From assembly GCA_018650845.1 (NCBI GenBank), contig JABIFF010000008.1, forward strand, positions 1 to 64,000: a stretch of 64,000 nt of DNA, read 5' to 3'. The position numbers were made by a program, and so were the translations under genes. Numbering within the stretch: position 1 is the stretch's first letter; the number at the start of each line of letters is the position of its first letter. Below, piece by piece: positions 1 to 9,538 of this stretch. The DNA comes from Chloroflexota bacterium. Lineage in GTDB: Bacteria > Chloroflexota > Dehalococcoidia > Lucifugimonadales > Lucifugimonadaceae. Below the pieces are notes generated by a model that ran no database searches, had not been told where the DNA came from, and saw nothing but the letters and a program-made list of their open reading frames with translations.

Positions 1-10
1 AGGCAAGTAA

Positions 11-1237
11 TTGACGACTTCAGAGACCCCGCAAGTTGCTGCAGTAGAAACTGAGCAAGAGGAGACTCTGGCGCCTCTCGACCTGCGTTCGCTTTTTGTC
101 GCTGGTGTGCACTTCGGTCACCCTTCTAAGCGATGGAATCCTAAGATGTCTGAATACATCTTCGGCAAGCGCTCGCGTGCACACATCATCGACCTTTCCA
201 AGACAGTTGTATCTCTGAAAACCGCTAAGGAATTCATCGAGAAGATTGTTGGTCAGGGCGGCGAGTGTTTGATGGTCGGGACTAAGGCCCAGGCTCAGAC
301 TCCCATTAAAGAACAGGCCATACGAGCCGGTTCCATGTACATCAACCAACGTTGGTTGGGTGGCATGATGACGAACTTCCAGACTATCCAACGTCGTATC
401 GAACGACTGGTATTTCTTGAAGATGCTTTCGCCAAGGACACAGTTGTTGCTCAGACCAAGCGTGAGTCACTCATGCTTGCTGCTGAAGTAGTACGACTGA
501 ACAAGTTCTTTGGTGGCATCAAGGAAATGGAAAAGCTGCCACAGGTTCTGTTCATCGTAGATATTGAAAAAGAAAAGATCGCTGTTGCGGAAGCAAAACG
601 ACTCGGTATCCCGATCGTTGCAATTGTTGACACAAACTGCGACCCAACAGAAGTCGACTACGCCATTCCTGGTAACGACGACTCTGTACGTTCTATCACT
701 TTGATCACACAGCACATTGCTGAGTCGATCATGGCTGGTAAAGCTTCGGCTAAGGCTCTTCGTGAAGAACGAATGGCTGCTGAAGCTGAACTCGAAGCAC
801 AGGAAGCAGCTGCTCGAGCAGCTGCTCAGGCTAAGGCTGCTGAACGAGCTGCTAAGGCTGCTGAAGAGAAGAAAGCCGCCGACGCTAAGAAGGCTGCAGA
901 AGCCAAAGCTGCTGAAGCTGCAAAGCCAGCCCCAGAAGCTAAAGCAGAAAAAACTGCTGAAGCAAAGGCCGATGCTAAGGACGCACCTAAGGCAGAAGCG
1001 AAAGCTAAGCCAGCTGCAAAACCTGCAGCTAAGGCCGATGCTAAGCCGGCTGCTAAGGCAGAAGCCAAGCCAGCTGCTAAGGCGGAAGCCAAGACTGAAG
1101 AGAAGCCTGCCGCTAAGGCAAAGGCTGCTCCTAAGAAGGCTGCTGCAAAGCCAGCTGCCAAGGCAAAGCCTGCAGCTAAAAAAGAAGAAGCTCCTAAGGC
1201 AGAAGCTAAAGCTGACGACAAGGCTGACTCTAAGTAG
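11..1237 (+). CDS. rpsB: 30S ribosomal protein S2 with long Ala/Lys/Glu/Pro-rich C-terminal tail
   Basis: Structural protein of the small ribosomal subunit. Residues about 20-240 form a recognisable S2 core: [15 protein letters not shown], the [12 protein letters not shown] stretch, [15 protein letters not shown] and the IVDTNCDP segment near the end of the core. The protein is 408 residues, against roughly 230-260 for typical S2. The surplus (about residues 245-408) is a low-complexity tail of A, K, E and P with repeats such as AEAKPAAKA. The start is TTG; only ten bases of upstream sequence are in the window, so the promoter cannot be judged. It leads the rpsB-tsf-pyrH-frr block. The tail is encoded with no stop or frame break, so I take it as real; its role is unknown. 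Confidence 0.97.
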   Translation: MTTSETPQVAAVETEQEETLAPLDLRSLFVAGVHFGHPSKRWNPKMSEYIFGKRSRAHIIDLSKTVVSLKTAKEFIEKIVGQGGECLMVGTKAQAQTPIKEQAIRAGSMYINQRWLGGMMTNFQTIQRRIERLVFLEDAFAKDTVVAQTKRESLMLAAEVVRLNKFFGGIKEMEKLPQVLFIVDIEKEKIAVAEAKRLGIPIVAIVDTNCDPTEVDYAIPGNDDSVRSITLITQHIAESIMAGKASAKALREERMAAEAELEAQEAAARAAAQAKAAERAAKAAEEKKAADAKKAAEAKAAEAAKPAPEAKAEKTAEAKADAKDAPKAEAKAKPAAKPAAKADAKPAAKAEAKPAAKAEAKTEEKPAAKAKAAPKKAAAKPAAKAKPAAKKEEAPKAEAKADDKADSK

Positions 1238-1347
1238 TTAGTTCGGTCAGTTAGCTTCAGTAGACGAATAGAAATAATTTAGGCAGTCGCTGGCGTTCAT
1301 CAGGATTTACTTCTGAGGCGCTGCGGTTGTCGAACGAGGATAAAGAC

Positions 1348-1848
1348 GTGCCAGTATCAGCTGCACAAGTAAAAGAACTCCGCGACAAGACCGGTGCTGG
1401 AATCATGGATTCCAAGCGAGCTCTTGAAGAAGCGGATGGCGACATTGCAAAGGCCGAAGCACTTCTCAATGAGAAGGGCTTGGCTTCAGCCGCTAAGAAG
1501 GCTGGTCGAGAGACTTCAGAAGGTTTAGTTGTTTCTTACATTCACACCGGTGGCCGAGTCGGTTCGCTAGTCGAACTGAATTGCGAGACCGATTTCGTTG
1601 CTCGAACTGAAGAGTTCGAAGCGCTGGGTCGAAACCTTGCGATGCAGGTTGCTGCTATGAGCCCGCTTCACGTTGATCGTGAATCGGTTCCTGAGGGTGA
1701 AGAAGTTGCCGACGAGCAGCTTCTTTCCGAGCAGGAGTACATTCGAGATTCCAGCATGAAGATTGCTGAGCTCGTAAAGGAAACAATCGGCAAGCTCGGT
1801 GAGAACATTCGTATAAGACGATTCTCTCGCTTCGAACTTGGCGGATAA
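1348..1848 (+). CDS. tsf: Translation elongation factor Ts, short form
   Basis: Guanine-nucleotide exchange factor for EF-Tu in the cytoplasm. The N-terminal UBA-like domain is clear (VKELRDKTGAGIMDSKRAL), followed by the EF-Ts signature region (GRVGSLVELNCETDFVARTEEF). The protein is 166 residues, much shorter than the roughly 280-residue E. coli form and close to the short EF-Ts known in Dehalococcoides. I chose GTG at 1348 because GAGGA (1336-1340) sits 7 bases upstream; an in-frame TTG at 1327 would add seven residues but lacks such a site. It follows rpsB by 110 bases and is closed by a strong terminator hairpin. Confidence 0.96.
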   Translation: MPVSAAQVKELRDKTGAGIMDSKRALEEADGDIAKAEALLNEKGLASAAKKAGRETSEGLVVSYIHTGGRVGSLVELNCETDFVARTEEFEALGRNLAMQVAAMSPLHVDRESVPEGEEVADEQLLSEQEYIRDSSMKIAELVKETIGKLGENIRIRRFSRFELGG

Positions 1849-1860
1849 TTGATCAACTGA

Positions 1861-1889
1861 ATGCCCGGCCAATTGGCCGGGCATTTTTG
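1861..1889 (+). terminator. Rho-independent terminator after tsf
   Basis: A perfect 24-base palindrome (1861-1884), with ATGCCCGGCC paired across an AATT centre, runs directly into a T-rich tract. It lies 12 bases after the tsf stop and ahead of pyrH, so it probably ends or attenuates rpsB-tsf transcription. Confidence 0.85.
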
Positions 1890-1925
1890 TAAGTGTGAAA
1901 AAAGTGACGACAGGGAGAGCTACGA

Positions 1926-2654
1926 ATGACTGAACCAGCATATTCTCGTGTGATTCTGAAAATGTCTGGTGAGTCGTTTAAAGGCGATGGTGAATTCGGC
2001 TTAGATGCCGACACTCTGCACTTTGTCTCACAACAGATCAAAGACATTTCCGATATGGGTACCGAAGTCGGTGTAGTAGTTGGCGGTGGTAACTTCTGGC
2101 GAGGTGCTGATTACGAGCAGACCGGTATGGACCGCTCGACAGCCGACTTCGCTGGAATGTTGGCAACGATCATGAACGCTCTTGCACTGCAAGACGCGCT
2201 CGAACGTGTAGGTGTCACAGTTCGCACACAGTCGGCTATTTCTATGCCTTCTGTCGCCGAGCCTTACATCCGTCGTCGAGCAGTGCGTCACCTCGAAAAA
2301 GGGCGTGTAGTGATTTTCGCTGGTGGTACCGGTAACCCGTACATGACGACCGACACCGCAGCGGCACTTAGGGCGCTTGAGATCGGCGCTACGGCGTTGA
2401 TCATGGCCAAGAATGGCATTGACGGCGTATACGATTCAGACCCGATGAAGAACCCCGCTGCGAAGAAGTACGAGAAGCTCACTCACTACGATGCACTGTC
2501 GCAGCGATTGCAGGCTCTCGATAGCACGGCTCTTTCTTTGTGCATGGATAACTCGCTACCAATCGTGGTGTTCGATATATTCAAGGCTGGAAATCTCGCT
2601 TCGATTCTTTCTGGCGAGCATGTTGGCACGCTTATTAGCGACGATTCCAACTAA
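1926..2654 (+). CDS. pyrH: UMP kinase
   Basis: Phosphorylates UMP to UDP with ATP, an early step of pyrimidine nucleotide synthesis. It is 242 residues, normal for bacterial UMP kinase of the amino-acid-kinase fold. Visible landmarks are the N-terminal [10 protein letters not shown], the glycine-rich [42 protein letters not shown], the [22 protein letters not shown] segment and [14 protein letters not shown]. The ATG start follows AGGGAG at 1912-1917 with 8 bases of spacing. The rpsB-tsf-pyrH-frr order is common in bacteria. Confidence 0.97.
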   Translation: MTEPAYSRVILKMSGESFKGDGEFGLDADTLHFVSQQIKDISDMGTEVGVVVGGGNFWRGADYEQTGMDRSTADFAGMLATIMNALALQDALERVGVTVRTQSAISMPSVAEPYIRRRAVRHLEKGRVVIFAGGTGNPYMTTDTAAALRALEIGATALIMAKNGIDGVYDSDPMKNPAAKKYEKLTHYDALSQRLQALDSTALSLCMDNSLPIVVFDIFKAGNLASILSGEHVGTLISDDSN

Positions 2655-2677
2655 TAATTGCCGGTTTGCCGTTGGCT

Positions 2678-2715
2678 AGCGGGTGGAAATCATCCGCTGT
2701 CAGTTGTATTTTTTG
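2678..2715 (+). terminator. Weak possible terminator after pyrH
   Basis: AGCGGGTG (2678-2685) can pair with CATCCGCT (2691-2698) with one G-U pair, and a T-rich run follows at about 2708. The stem is short and the T run is offset, so this may only be a partial terminator or a processing site between pyrH and frr. Confidence 0.3.
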
Positions 2716-2771
2716 TGTGAGCGGATGGAACCCTTTACCCATCTGCAGAGATAGGTCCCGGGGGAACTACG

Positions 2772-3329
2772 ATGCTGGATGAAACTCTCTCCGACGCTAA
2801 ACAGCGTATGGCGGATACCGTTGATGCCCTGAAAAGGGAAATGGCGGGCGTGCGAACAGGGCGTGCTGCGACAGGCCTGGTCGAGAATCTGAAAATCGAC
2901 TACTTCGGTAGTGATATGCCGCTAAATCAGCTCGCTCAAATCAGCGTTGGCGATGCGCGTTTGCTGGTTATTCAGCCGTGGGACAAGAACGCTATCGATC
3001 CGATTGCTAAGGCAATTCAGAATTCCGACCTGAGTATTTCTCCGAACATTGATGGCGCAATCATTCGCCTGAATCTGCCCCCTTTGACGGAAGAACGCCG
3101 TCGAGATCTTGTGAAGTCGCTCAAGTCACGAGGCGAAGAGAGCAAGGTATCGATTCGTAGCACTCGTCGTGATGCGCAGGATATGATCCGCACGATCGAG
3201 AAAGATGGCGACGCCTCTCAGGACGATTGCCAACGCTCGTTGAAGGATTTGCAAAAACTCACCGACGATGCAGTAGCGACTATTGATAGCGAATCTGCGG
3301 CTAAGGCTGAAGAGGTGATGCAGGTTTAA
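2772..3329 (+). CDS. frr: Ribosome recycling factor
   Basis: Splits the post-termination 70S complex together with EF-G. It is 185 residues, the usual length. The N-terminal helix contains MADTVDALKREMAGVRTGRA, followed by the domain II region with PLNQLAQISVGDARLLVIQPWDK, and the C-terminal helix region contains LPPLTEERRRDLVKSLK. The ATG is preceded by a GGGGGA Shine-Dalgarno sequence. It sits between pyrH and uppS, the standard neighbourhood. Confidence 0.97.
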   Translation: MLDETLSDAKQRMADTVDALKREMAGVRTGRAATGLVENLKIDYFGSDMPLNQLAQISVGDARLLVIQPWDKNAIDPIAKAIQNSDLSISPNIDGAIIRLNLPPLTEERRRDLVKSLKSRGEESKVSIRSTRRDAQDMIRTIEKDGDASQDDCQRSLKDLQKLTDDAVATIDSESAAKAEEVMQV

Positions 3330-3383
3330 TCCTGCCCTCAGCATCGTTAGTTGCTAAAACTGACGAACCGAAACGAACTGTAG

Positions 3384-4118
3384 ATGACTGCCAATCCAGA
3401 AGCATCAAAACGTACGGGGGAAGGTTCTCAAGCCGTTCCTAATCACGTCGCGATCATCATGGATGGAAACGGCCGCTGGGCCGATGCGCGGGGAGTGGAT
3501 GTTTCCGAAGGTCATCACGCTGGGTTTGAAAATCTGCAACGGGTAGTTGCTGATTTCGCGAAGCGTGGCGTTCGTTATCTGACCATGTACGCGTTCTCTA
3601 CTGAGAACTGGGATCGTCCGGAACCAGAAGTAACTGGCATTCTCGAACTTGCAATTGCTGTGATCGCCCACGAAGCAGAGCAGTTGCACGAGAACGATGT
3701 TCGGATCAAGCATTTGGGTCGTGTCGATCGACTTTCAGACGAGCTTCGTGATGAACTCGCACAGGCTGTCGATATGACCGCTGACAACACGGGACTCACT
3801 CTTGGCATTGCGTTCGATTACGGTGGTCGTGCCGAAATCGTTGATGCCGTTAAGAACGTGATGGCGGATGGCGTGGCTGCTGAAGACATTAGCGAAGAGA
3901 AATTCTCTAAATATCTCTACACATCGGATATGCCTGAAGTTGATCTGATGATCCGCACTGGTGGCGATTACAGAATCAGCAATTTCCTACTGTGGCAGAC
4001 TGCGTATTCCGAGTTCTATTTTCCGGATGTGCTTTGGCCTGACTTCTATGGCAAACATATTGATGACGCGTTCGAATCGTTCAATGAACGCCAACGTCGA
4101 TTTGGTAAACGGATTTAA
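3384..4118 (+). CDS. uppS: Isoprenyl transferase (undecaprenyl diphosphate synthase family)
   Basis: Cis-prenyltransferase that condenses isopentenyl diphosphate units to make the C55 (or similar) lipid carrier for cell-wall glycan synthesis. It is 244 residues. The catalytic-aspartate motif HVAIIMDGNGRWA has Asp at residue 27. The region MYAFSTENWDRPEPEV and the C-terminal substrate motif MIRTGGDYRISNFLLWQTAY are both present; the last is close to the canonical RTSGE.R.SNFLLWQ..Y with two substitutions (S to G, E to D). cdsA and dxr follow, the widespread uppS-cdsA-dxr-rseP order linking lipid-carrier and isoprenoid precursor synthesis. Chain length cannot be read from the sequence. Confidence 0.95.
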   Translation: MTANPEASKRTGEGSQAVPNHVAIIMDGNGRWADARGVDVSEGHHAGFENLQRVVADFAKRGVRYLTMYAFSTENWDRPEPEVTGILELAIAVIAHEAEQLHENDVRIKHLGRVDRLSDELRDELAQAVDMTADNTGLTLGIAFDYGGRAEIVDAVKNVMADGVAAEDISEEKFSKYLYTSDMPEVDLMIRTGGDYRISNFLLWQTAYSEFYFPDVLWPDFYGKHIDDAFESFNERQRRFGKRI

Positions 4119-4193
4119 CTTGTTTCTAGTTGTTGCGATTGACTCAGCGCATTTCGCCGACTGCCAACCGGAAAGCCCCAACAGGAATTTCAC

Positions 4194-5021
4194 TTGCGTG
4201 TAAGAATAATCAGCGCAATTGTCGGGATTCCAATCGTCCTGCTGGCGATCTGGCTTGAACTGCCGGGTATCGGTGCGCTAGCGATTCTTGCAGGGTTAAT
4301 CGGTGGATTTGAGCTTCATCGCATGATGCGGCCTGGGGCGTCACGCACCGGCAGCGTGAGAATCATCTCGTTGGTTATGGGGCCGGCGTTACTTGCTGGA
4401 ATCGCTACTTGGATGGTTTCTGAGGGGCGATTGAGTGGCGACTATATGCCCATCCTCTTGGCAACGATTTTCGCTCTCGCTGTGCTGGTTCGAGATACCG
4501 CTAGCCTCGGGCGTTCGTCCTCGGGTCGGAATCCCAAAGAATGGGTTTACTGGGTGTTTGCAGCCTACGTTGGACTTGCATTGGCGCATGCTCCCGTACT
4601 GGTGAATTTGGATCAGGGGCGTGAGCTGATATTGCTGGCGATCCTCACTACGTTTGCTGTCGACTCGGTTGCGCTATTTGTGGGCGTATCGATAGGTCGA
4701 CACCGTTTGGCGCCAAAGATCAGTCCTAAGAAATCGTGGGAAGGCGCGGTCGGTGGAGTGGTTGGCGGAGTTATTGCCGCAATTGCCATCGATGCCGCAT
4801 TCGATATCCCGTTTTCCGTTGTCACTGCAGGGATCTTGGGAGCCGTACTCGGCGTAACAGGTGTTGTTGGTGATCTTTACGAGTCGTGGATCAAGCGTCG
4901 TGCTGAAGTAAAAGACAGCGGCACGTTGATACCCGGTCATGGTGGAATTCTGGACCGTTTGGATAGCGTGATACCTAACTTGGCGGTCGTATACTGGGCT
5001 GCAGTATGGAGCCTACTATAA
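4194..5021 (+). CDS. cdsA: Phosphatidate cytidylyltransferase (CDP-diglyceride synthase)
   Basis: Integral membrane enzyme that activates phosphatidic acid with CTP to CDP-diacylglycerol. It is 275 residues with several hydrophobic segments. The family signature is near the C-terminus: [12 protein letters not shown], then [19 protein letters not shown] and ILDRLDSV. The start is TTG, chosen because AGGAA (4182-4186) lies 7 bases upstream. The 3' end overlaps the dxr start by 16 bases, suggesting translational coupling. Confidence 0.95.
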   Translation: MRVRIISAIVGIPIVLLAIWLELPGIGALAILAGLIGGFELHRMMRPGASRTGSVRIISLVMGPALLAGIATWMVSEGRLSGDYMPILLATIFALAVLVRDTASLGRSSSGRNPKEWVYWVFAAYVGLALAHAPVLVNLDQGRELILLAILTTFAVDSVALFVGVSIGRHRLAPKISPKKSWEGAVGGVVGGVIAAIAIDAAFDIPFSVVTAGILGAVLGVTGVVGDLYESWIKRRAEVKDSGTLIPGHGGILDRLDSVIPNLAVVYWAAVWSLL

Positions 5022-6133
5022 AAAAGCTAGTAATTCTGGGGTCGACCGGATCGGTTGGAACCCAGACACTCGACATTGTTCGCGCATTCCCTGACCGATT
5101 CGAAATCATTGGGCTGTGCAACGGTTACAACACGCCGTTGTTCAAGCAACAGATCGATGAATTCAAGCCGAAATATTTCAATACTCTCGGCGATATCGAA
5201 TCTGGTTATGGTGGAGCTAAGTTCGCTCCAGCAGACGAGATAGTCGTTCTCCCTGAAGTCGATCTCGTTGTCGCCGCCACAGTCGGTTGCGCAGGAATGC
5301 CGCCAGCTATTGCTGCACTTCAGGCAGGCAAAGCGCTTGGGCTAGCCAACAAAGAAGTGATCGTCATGGCTGGCGAGAAGCTTATGGAAGCGGCACGCAC
5401 GAGTGGATCAGCAATATTGCCGATCGATAGCGAACCTTCAGCACTGTGGCAGTGTGTTGAGGGCGAAATTAGCGAACCGTCTCGATTGATCATTACTGCT
5501 TCGGGTGGGGCGTTCAGGGACCGTACGTGGGATTCGCTTGGCGATGTCACACCTGAGCAAGCATTGAATCATCCAACCTGGACGATGGGCCCCAAAATCA
5601 CGATCGATGCCGCAACGTTAATGAATAAGGCTTTCGAAGTGATCGAGTCGAGATGGCTGTTCGACATGCCTTTCGACCAGATAGACGTCACGATTCATCG
5701 CCAGAGCATCGTTCACTCGATGGTCGAGTTCTCCGATGGAACGATCAAAGCGCAATTAGGGCCTACGAGCATGCTTCAGCCAATTCAGCATGCGCTATTT
5801 CATCCCGAACGACAGGCGAACGAGAATCTTCCCAAACTAAATGCGGTCACTATGGGCTCGCTTACGTTCGAGGAGATGGACTCAACGCTGTACCCGTGCT
5901 TTGAGTTGGCTTTGGAGTACGGCAAGAAGGGCGGGACTTTTCCGGCTGCACTTGCTGGTGCCGATGAAGCAGCTGTCGAATTGTTCTTAAATCGCAAAAT
6001 TCGGTTCACCGACATACCGGATGTCGTCGCAAAAACACTCGGTGCTCACAAGCCAATAACTGCGCCTTCTATCGCCGATACGATTGAAGCTGCGCAGTGG
6101 GCAACCGAAACCACACTGGCTCGCCACAATTAG
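5006..6133 (+). CDS. dxr: 1-deoxy-D-xylulose 5-phosphate reductoisomerase
   Basis: Converts DXP to MEP with NADPH, the committed step of the MEP isoprenoid pathway. It is 375 residues. The Rossmann motif [15 protein letters not shown] (11-25), [11 protein letters not shown] (114-124), [12 protein letters not shown] (139-150), ASGGAFRD and the [20 protein letters not shown] stretch are present. D141 and E143 match metal ligands. Where most DXRs read SEHSA or SEHNA, this reads SEPSA, so the usual His is Pro at residue 144; the later motif is [10 protein letters not shown] rather than VHPQS. The enzyme is therefore somewhat divergent but complete. ispG lies downstream in the same block, supporting the pathway. 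Confidence 0.93.
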   Translation: MEPTIKKLVILGSTGSVGTQTLDIVRAFPDRFEIIGLCNGYNTPLFKQQIDEFKPKYFNTLGDIESGYGGAKFAPADEIVVLPEVDLVVAATVGCAGMPPAIAALQAGKALGLANKEVIVMAGEKLMEAARTSGSAILPIDSEPSALWQCVEGEISEPSRLIITASGGAFRDRTWDSLGDVTPEQALNHPTWTMGPKITIDAATLMNKAFEVIESRWLFDMPFDQIDVTIHRQSIVHSMVEFSDGTIKAQLGPTSMLQPIQHALFHPERQANENLPKLNAVTMGSLTFEEMDSTLYPCFELALEYGKKGGTFPAALAGADEAAVELFLNRKIRFTDIPDVVAKTLGAHKPITAPSIADTIEAAQWATETTLARHN

Positions 6134-6162
6134 TTCATGAATCTGAGCTAGCATTAAGAAAT

Positions 6163-7812
6163 ATGCCAGAAACAGTATTTTTCGGTGTCGTCACATTTCT
6201 ACTTGTGCTCGGCCCCCTCGTAATCCTCCACGAACTAGGTCACCTATACACCGCCCGACGCTTCGGAGTTAAAACTCTCGAATTCGGATTCGGATACCCG
6301 CCACGAGCTGGTGGTATCTGGAGCGGTAAGACGCCGGTCATCATTGACGATGAAACCGGTTACGAAATCGACAAAGAATCGCTTGTCGGTAAGACAGTCA
6401 CGATTCGAACGATGCGAGACGATCAAGGTAAGACCGTCGCTGTGAGCGTTCGCCCCCGAGCCAAAGGCGATGACGCCGAAGCTTCCGAAGGCGGGCAAAT
6501 TGTCACAGGTAAGGTCAAGTCGGTAGACGGAAACCAGATTGTCGTAGCCGACATGCTGTGGTCGTTCAACTGGCTTCCACTCGGCGGATTCGTTCGCATG
6601 GTGGGTGAAGAGAGCAGCAGCGCTGTGAATTCACTAGGAAGCAAGCCACGATGGCAGCGGATTGTTGTGATGGCGGCTGGAGCGTTCGTGAACGCCGTAA
6701 TTCCGTTCATACTGCTTCCGCTCGTGCTCATGATTCCGTCTGAGAAACCCGTTGGTGATGTAACTATTCAGACGGTGTTCCCTGGTTCTCCCGCTGATCT
6801 CGCTGGAATTCAACCCGGTGACAAGATCGTGAAGGTCGATGGCCGCCGAATTGAAAACATTTCGGAACTGCAGCAGGCGGTTACCGTAAAGCTCGGTGCC
6901 GAGAGCACTTGGGAGCTTCAATCGGGTGTGCCGAATATTTTCGCTCGACCTGCTGAGCCGCAGTACCAGTACACAGGCGATGTTGAGAAGGCGACGCTCA
7001 TCCCACGATGGAAGCCGCCTAGTCGTCAGATCGTCGCTGTAGTCGAAGACCCAACCACCGAAATGGCACTTTCTCGCGCACGTGTGTTCGATGTCGCAGT
7101 TGGACTCAACACGATTTTGACTGTTGTAGATGAACCTACTGACACTCTTTACGAGATATCTAACGAAGCCGCAGCAAAACTCGATCCGCCTGCTTCGATG
7201 GGCGACATTCTTCGAGTGGTGGTAACTGCTGAAGAGGCTGGTAAACAGATTTCACTAGCTGACGCTCGATTGCACGACAATGGGCTTGGCATCAAGACGA
7301 CTGTTCAAGAGGGTGCGACCGGAGTTCAGATTTCGACTGAAAACAGCGAGATCGTGAACGAAGGACTTAGTCCGCTTGAGGCGTTCCCGCTTGGTTGGCG
7401 CCATGCGCTCGACACGCTTGTGCTGACTCGAAACGCCCTAACGACTACGATCATCGGTAGTTCGAATCCTCAGTTCGAAGGTCCTTCGACTGTTGGTCCG
7501 ATCGGTATCGGTCAGCTCACTGGTGAGATTGCCGTTGCTGATGCCGGACTCGGTGCGAAGATCATTACTTTCGCAACACTGGCAGCTACTCTGAGCCTTT
7601 CACTGGCAATCTTGAACATTCTCCCAATTCCAGCTTTGGATGGCGGACGAATCTTCTTCGTCTTCGTCGAGATCGTTCGACGTGGCAAGCGGATTTCTCC
7701 TGAACGAGAAGGACTTGTTCACCTCGTTGGGTTTGCGCTGCTTATCGGGCTTATCGCTGTGATTTCAGTGCAGGACGTAACACGTATCATCAAGGGCGAA
7801 TCGTTCTTCTAA
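6163..7812 (+). CDS. M50 family site-2 zinc metalloprotease with PDZ domain (RseP-like)
   Basis: Membrane-embedded protease expected to cut transmembrane substrates. The HELGH zinc motif is in the first membrane helix (H23, E24, H27), the second metal motif ALDGGR is near the C-terminus (D493), and one PDZ domain follows the second membrane region (FPGSPADLAGIQPGDKIVKV). At 549 residues it is longer than typical RseP (about 350-450). There is an insertion at about residues 60-140, before LPLGGFVRM, and another stretch of about 160 residues between the PDZ domain and the C-terminal membrane region. I chose ATG 6163; an in-frame GTG at 6097 would run 37 bases into dxr. Its position after dxr is the classic rseP position. 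Confidence 0.9.
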   Translation: MPETVFFGVVTFLLVLGPLVILHELGHLYTARRFGVKTLEFGFGYPPRAGGIWSGKTPVIIDDETGYEIDKESLVGKTVTIRTMRDDQGKTVAVSVRPRAKGDDAEASEGGQIVTGKVKSVDGNQIVVADMLWSFNWLPLGGFVRMVGEESSSAVNSLGSKPRWQRIVVMAAGAFVNAVIPFILLPLVLMIPSEKPVGDVTIQTVFPGSPADLAGIQPGDKIVKVDGRRIENISELQQAVTVKLGAESTWELQSGVPNIFARPAEPQYQYTGDVEKATLIPRWKPPSRQIVAVVEDPTTEMALSRARVFDVAVGLNTILTVVDEPTDTLYEISNEAAAKLDPPASMGDILRVVVTAEEAGKQISLADARLHDNGLGIKTTVQEGATGVQISTENSEIVNEGLSPLEAFPLGWRHALDTLVLTRNALTTTIIGSSNPQFEGPSTVGPIGIGQLTGEIAVADAGLGAKIITFATLAATLSLSLAILNILPIPALDGGRIFFVFVEIVRRGKRISPEREGLVHLVGFALLIGLIAVISVQDVTRIIKGESFF

Positions 7813-7873
7813 ACGGTTCGTCTTGATGTTCGTAGGGCTTCGTACGCGTTCGCAAATCTAGAGGACGATTGAA

Positions 7874-8137
7874 TTGACCCTGTCACAGGCACGTCGGAAC
7901 CAGCTAATTATCGCTGCGATTTCTTCTGTGTTGTTGGCGACACTTTGGGCGGTTGGCGATCTTCCCCGATCGATGAACTACGCTCTGCCGTTTGTGATCG
8001 CAGCGCTATGGGTTCCAGCTTTTCTGGCTCATAAGCAGCGCGATGGCGGGCTGGTGTGGAACGCTTTCTTTGGCGTGTTGGGCATCGCTGTCATCGGCGT
8101 AATTGTTCGAGCCGTGTGGCTGATCGGCAGAAGCTGA
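7874..8137 (+). CDS. Small membrane protein, three predicted helices
   Basis: An 87-residue protein of unknown function. Hydrophobic stretches lie at about residues 11-29, 36-51 and 63-82, separated by short charged loops (HKQRDGG), so it is probably an inner-membrane protein. The TTG start has GAGGA at 7861-7865 with 8 bases of spacing. It sits between the M50 protease and ispG in the same direction, so it is probably cotranscribed with the MEP-pathway block. I recognise no family motif. Confidence 0.65.
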   Translation: MTLSQARRNQLIIAAISSVLLATLWAVGDLPRSMNYALPFVIAALWVPAFLAHKQRDGGLVWNAFFGVLGIAVIGVIVRAVWLIGRS

Positions 8138-8234
8138 GTTTCACAATTGTGCAGAGAGTGCTGAAATTTCTGTCAGCCGACAGGTAAAATTGTTGGCGTA
8201 TTTCGTTTGAGCACTATTAGTTGGAGCAATTGAA

Positions 8235-9446
8235 CTGGCGGCAAGAGATAACACCCACCCAGTGAGCGTTGGCGGTGTGATGATCGGTGGAGGCAACCAA
8301 GTTGTCGTTCAATCGATGACGGACACCGACACAGCTGATATCGAAGCGACTGTCGCCCAAGTGAAGCTGCTTGCCGATGCCGGTAGCGAGATAGTTCGTA
8401 TCACTGTCAACAATGCCGCAGCCGCGCAGGCGGTGCCTGAAGTTAGCAAGCGACTAGCTGACTTGGGCTGCAACGTTCCATTGGTTGGCGACTTTCATTT
8501 CATCGGACACCGTCTGCTCAAGGACTATCCCGATCTCGCTGCGACTCTCGCAAAGTTCCGCATTAACCCCGGAAACGTTGGGCGCGGCGTTCGGCACGAT
8601 GAGAACTTCACCCAGTTTGTAGAAATTGCCCGAGACCTTGGCACGCCGGTTCGTATTGGTGTGAACGCAGGGAGTCTTGATCCCGACGTTATGGCGGCGA
8701 AGATGGACGAAAACTCTCGTACCGCCTCACCACTGAATTCTGAGCAGGTCGAGAATAAGGCGCTTGTAGAAAGCGCACTTTCGAGCGCCGAAGCAGCACT
8801 TGATATTGGGCTTACACCGAACCAGATAATTATTTCTTGCAAGGTTTCACGGTTGCCTCAAATGGTCGCTGTTTATCGCGAGCTGTCTGAGAAATCTGAC
8901 TTCGCATTGCATTTAGGACTCACTGAAGCTGGAATGGGGCAGAAGGGTGTCGTTACGACTACTGCCGCTTTGAGCACTCTGCTTGAGCAGGGCATTGGCG
9001 ATACGATTCGCGCTTCGCTAACTCCTGAAGTTGGTGGTGACCGGTCGAAGGAAGTTCGCCTTTGTCAGGATATTTTGCAGGCGGTTGGTCTACGACGCTT
9101 TAGGCCATCGGTCACGGCATGCCCGGGCTGTGGTCGAACTACATCGACATTGTTCCGTGAACTAGCTCAGGATATTCAGACTCACATCGACGCCAAACTT
9201 CCTGAATGGAAATCTCGTCACGCTGGTTCCGAATCGCTACAGGTTGCCGTTATGGGCTGCGTGGTGAACGGCCCGGGTGAATCTCGGGCTGCGAACATCG
9301 GTATTTCGCTGCCGGGAGCGGGCGAAGAGCCCCGTGCGCCTGTCTTTGTTGATGGCGAACGTGTGAAATTCTTGTCGGGTCCAAACATTGCTACCGACTT
9401 TATCGACATGGTCGAGAGCTACGTCGAATCGACGTACGGCGGGTAG
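8235..9446 (+). CDS. ispG: 4-hydroxy-3-methylbut-2-enyl diphosphate synthase (GcpE)
   Basis: Iron-sulfur enzyme of the MEP pathway that reduces MEcPP to HMBPP. Landmarks are VVVQSMTDTDTADIEATV, the TIM-barrel part with INPGNVGRG, and the C-terminal cluster motifs CPGCGR and MGCVVNGPGE; counted from the proposed start the ligands are C296, C299, C342 and E349. I place the start at CTG 8235, because GGAG lies 8 bases upstream and the extra residues (LAARDNTHP) look like the usual family N-terminus. The first conventional start, GTG 8262, would remove part of the first strand and has no clear ribosome-binding site. The start remains uncertain; the gene does not. Confidence 0.93.
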   Translation: MAARDNTHPVSVGGVMIGGGNQVVVQSMTDTDTADIEATVAQVKLLADAGSEIVRITVNNAAAAQAVPEVSKRLADLGCNVPLVGDFHFIGHRLLKDYPDLAATLAKFRINPGNVGRGVRHDENFTQFVEIARDLGTPVRIGVNAGSLDPDVMAAKMDENSRTASPLNSEQVENKALVESALSSAEAALDIGLTPNQIIISCKVSRLPQMVAVYRELSEKSDFALHLGLTEAGMGQKGVVTTTAALSTLLEQGIGDTIRASLTPEVGGDRSKEVRLCQDILQAVGLRRFRPSVTACPGCGRTTSTLFRELAQDIQTHIDAKLPEWKSRHAGSESLQVAVMGCVVNGPGESRAANIGISLPGAGEEPRAPVFVDGERVKFLSGPNIATDFIDMVESYVESTYGG

Positions 9447-9469
9447 TTAACGCACCCCGATCACCTCGC

Positions 9470-9506
9470 AACCGAAGATCTCTCCACTCCGCTTTGCTGC
9501 GGTCGG
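9470..9506. repeat. Single arm of interspersed repeat family B
   Basis: This segment contains CTCCACTCCGCTTTGC followed by TGCGGTCGGGA. Close relatives occur at 12555-12594 and 34449-34482, and in diverged form in the element at 24221-24404. Here I see only one arm, in the gap between ispG and the YbjQ-like gene. Confidence 0.6.
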
Positions 9507-9538
9507 GATATCGAATGTGGGTGGTGGCGAGTAAAACG

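Noticed and set aside
826-1221. Long open frame on the minus strand opposite the S2 tail
   Set aside because: It is an Ala/Ser shadow of the repetitive Ala/Lys-rich codons on the other strand and has no family features.
717-1241. Plus-strand overlapping frame in rpsB rich in Leu, Arg and Lys
   Set aside because: A frame-shifted read of the low-complexity tail; the in-frame S2 core continues without a stop.
6097-6162. Earlier GTG start for the M50 protease
   Set aside because: It would overlap the dxr coding end by 37 bases and adds a polar leader without family similarity; ATG 6163 fits the membrane start.
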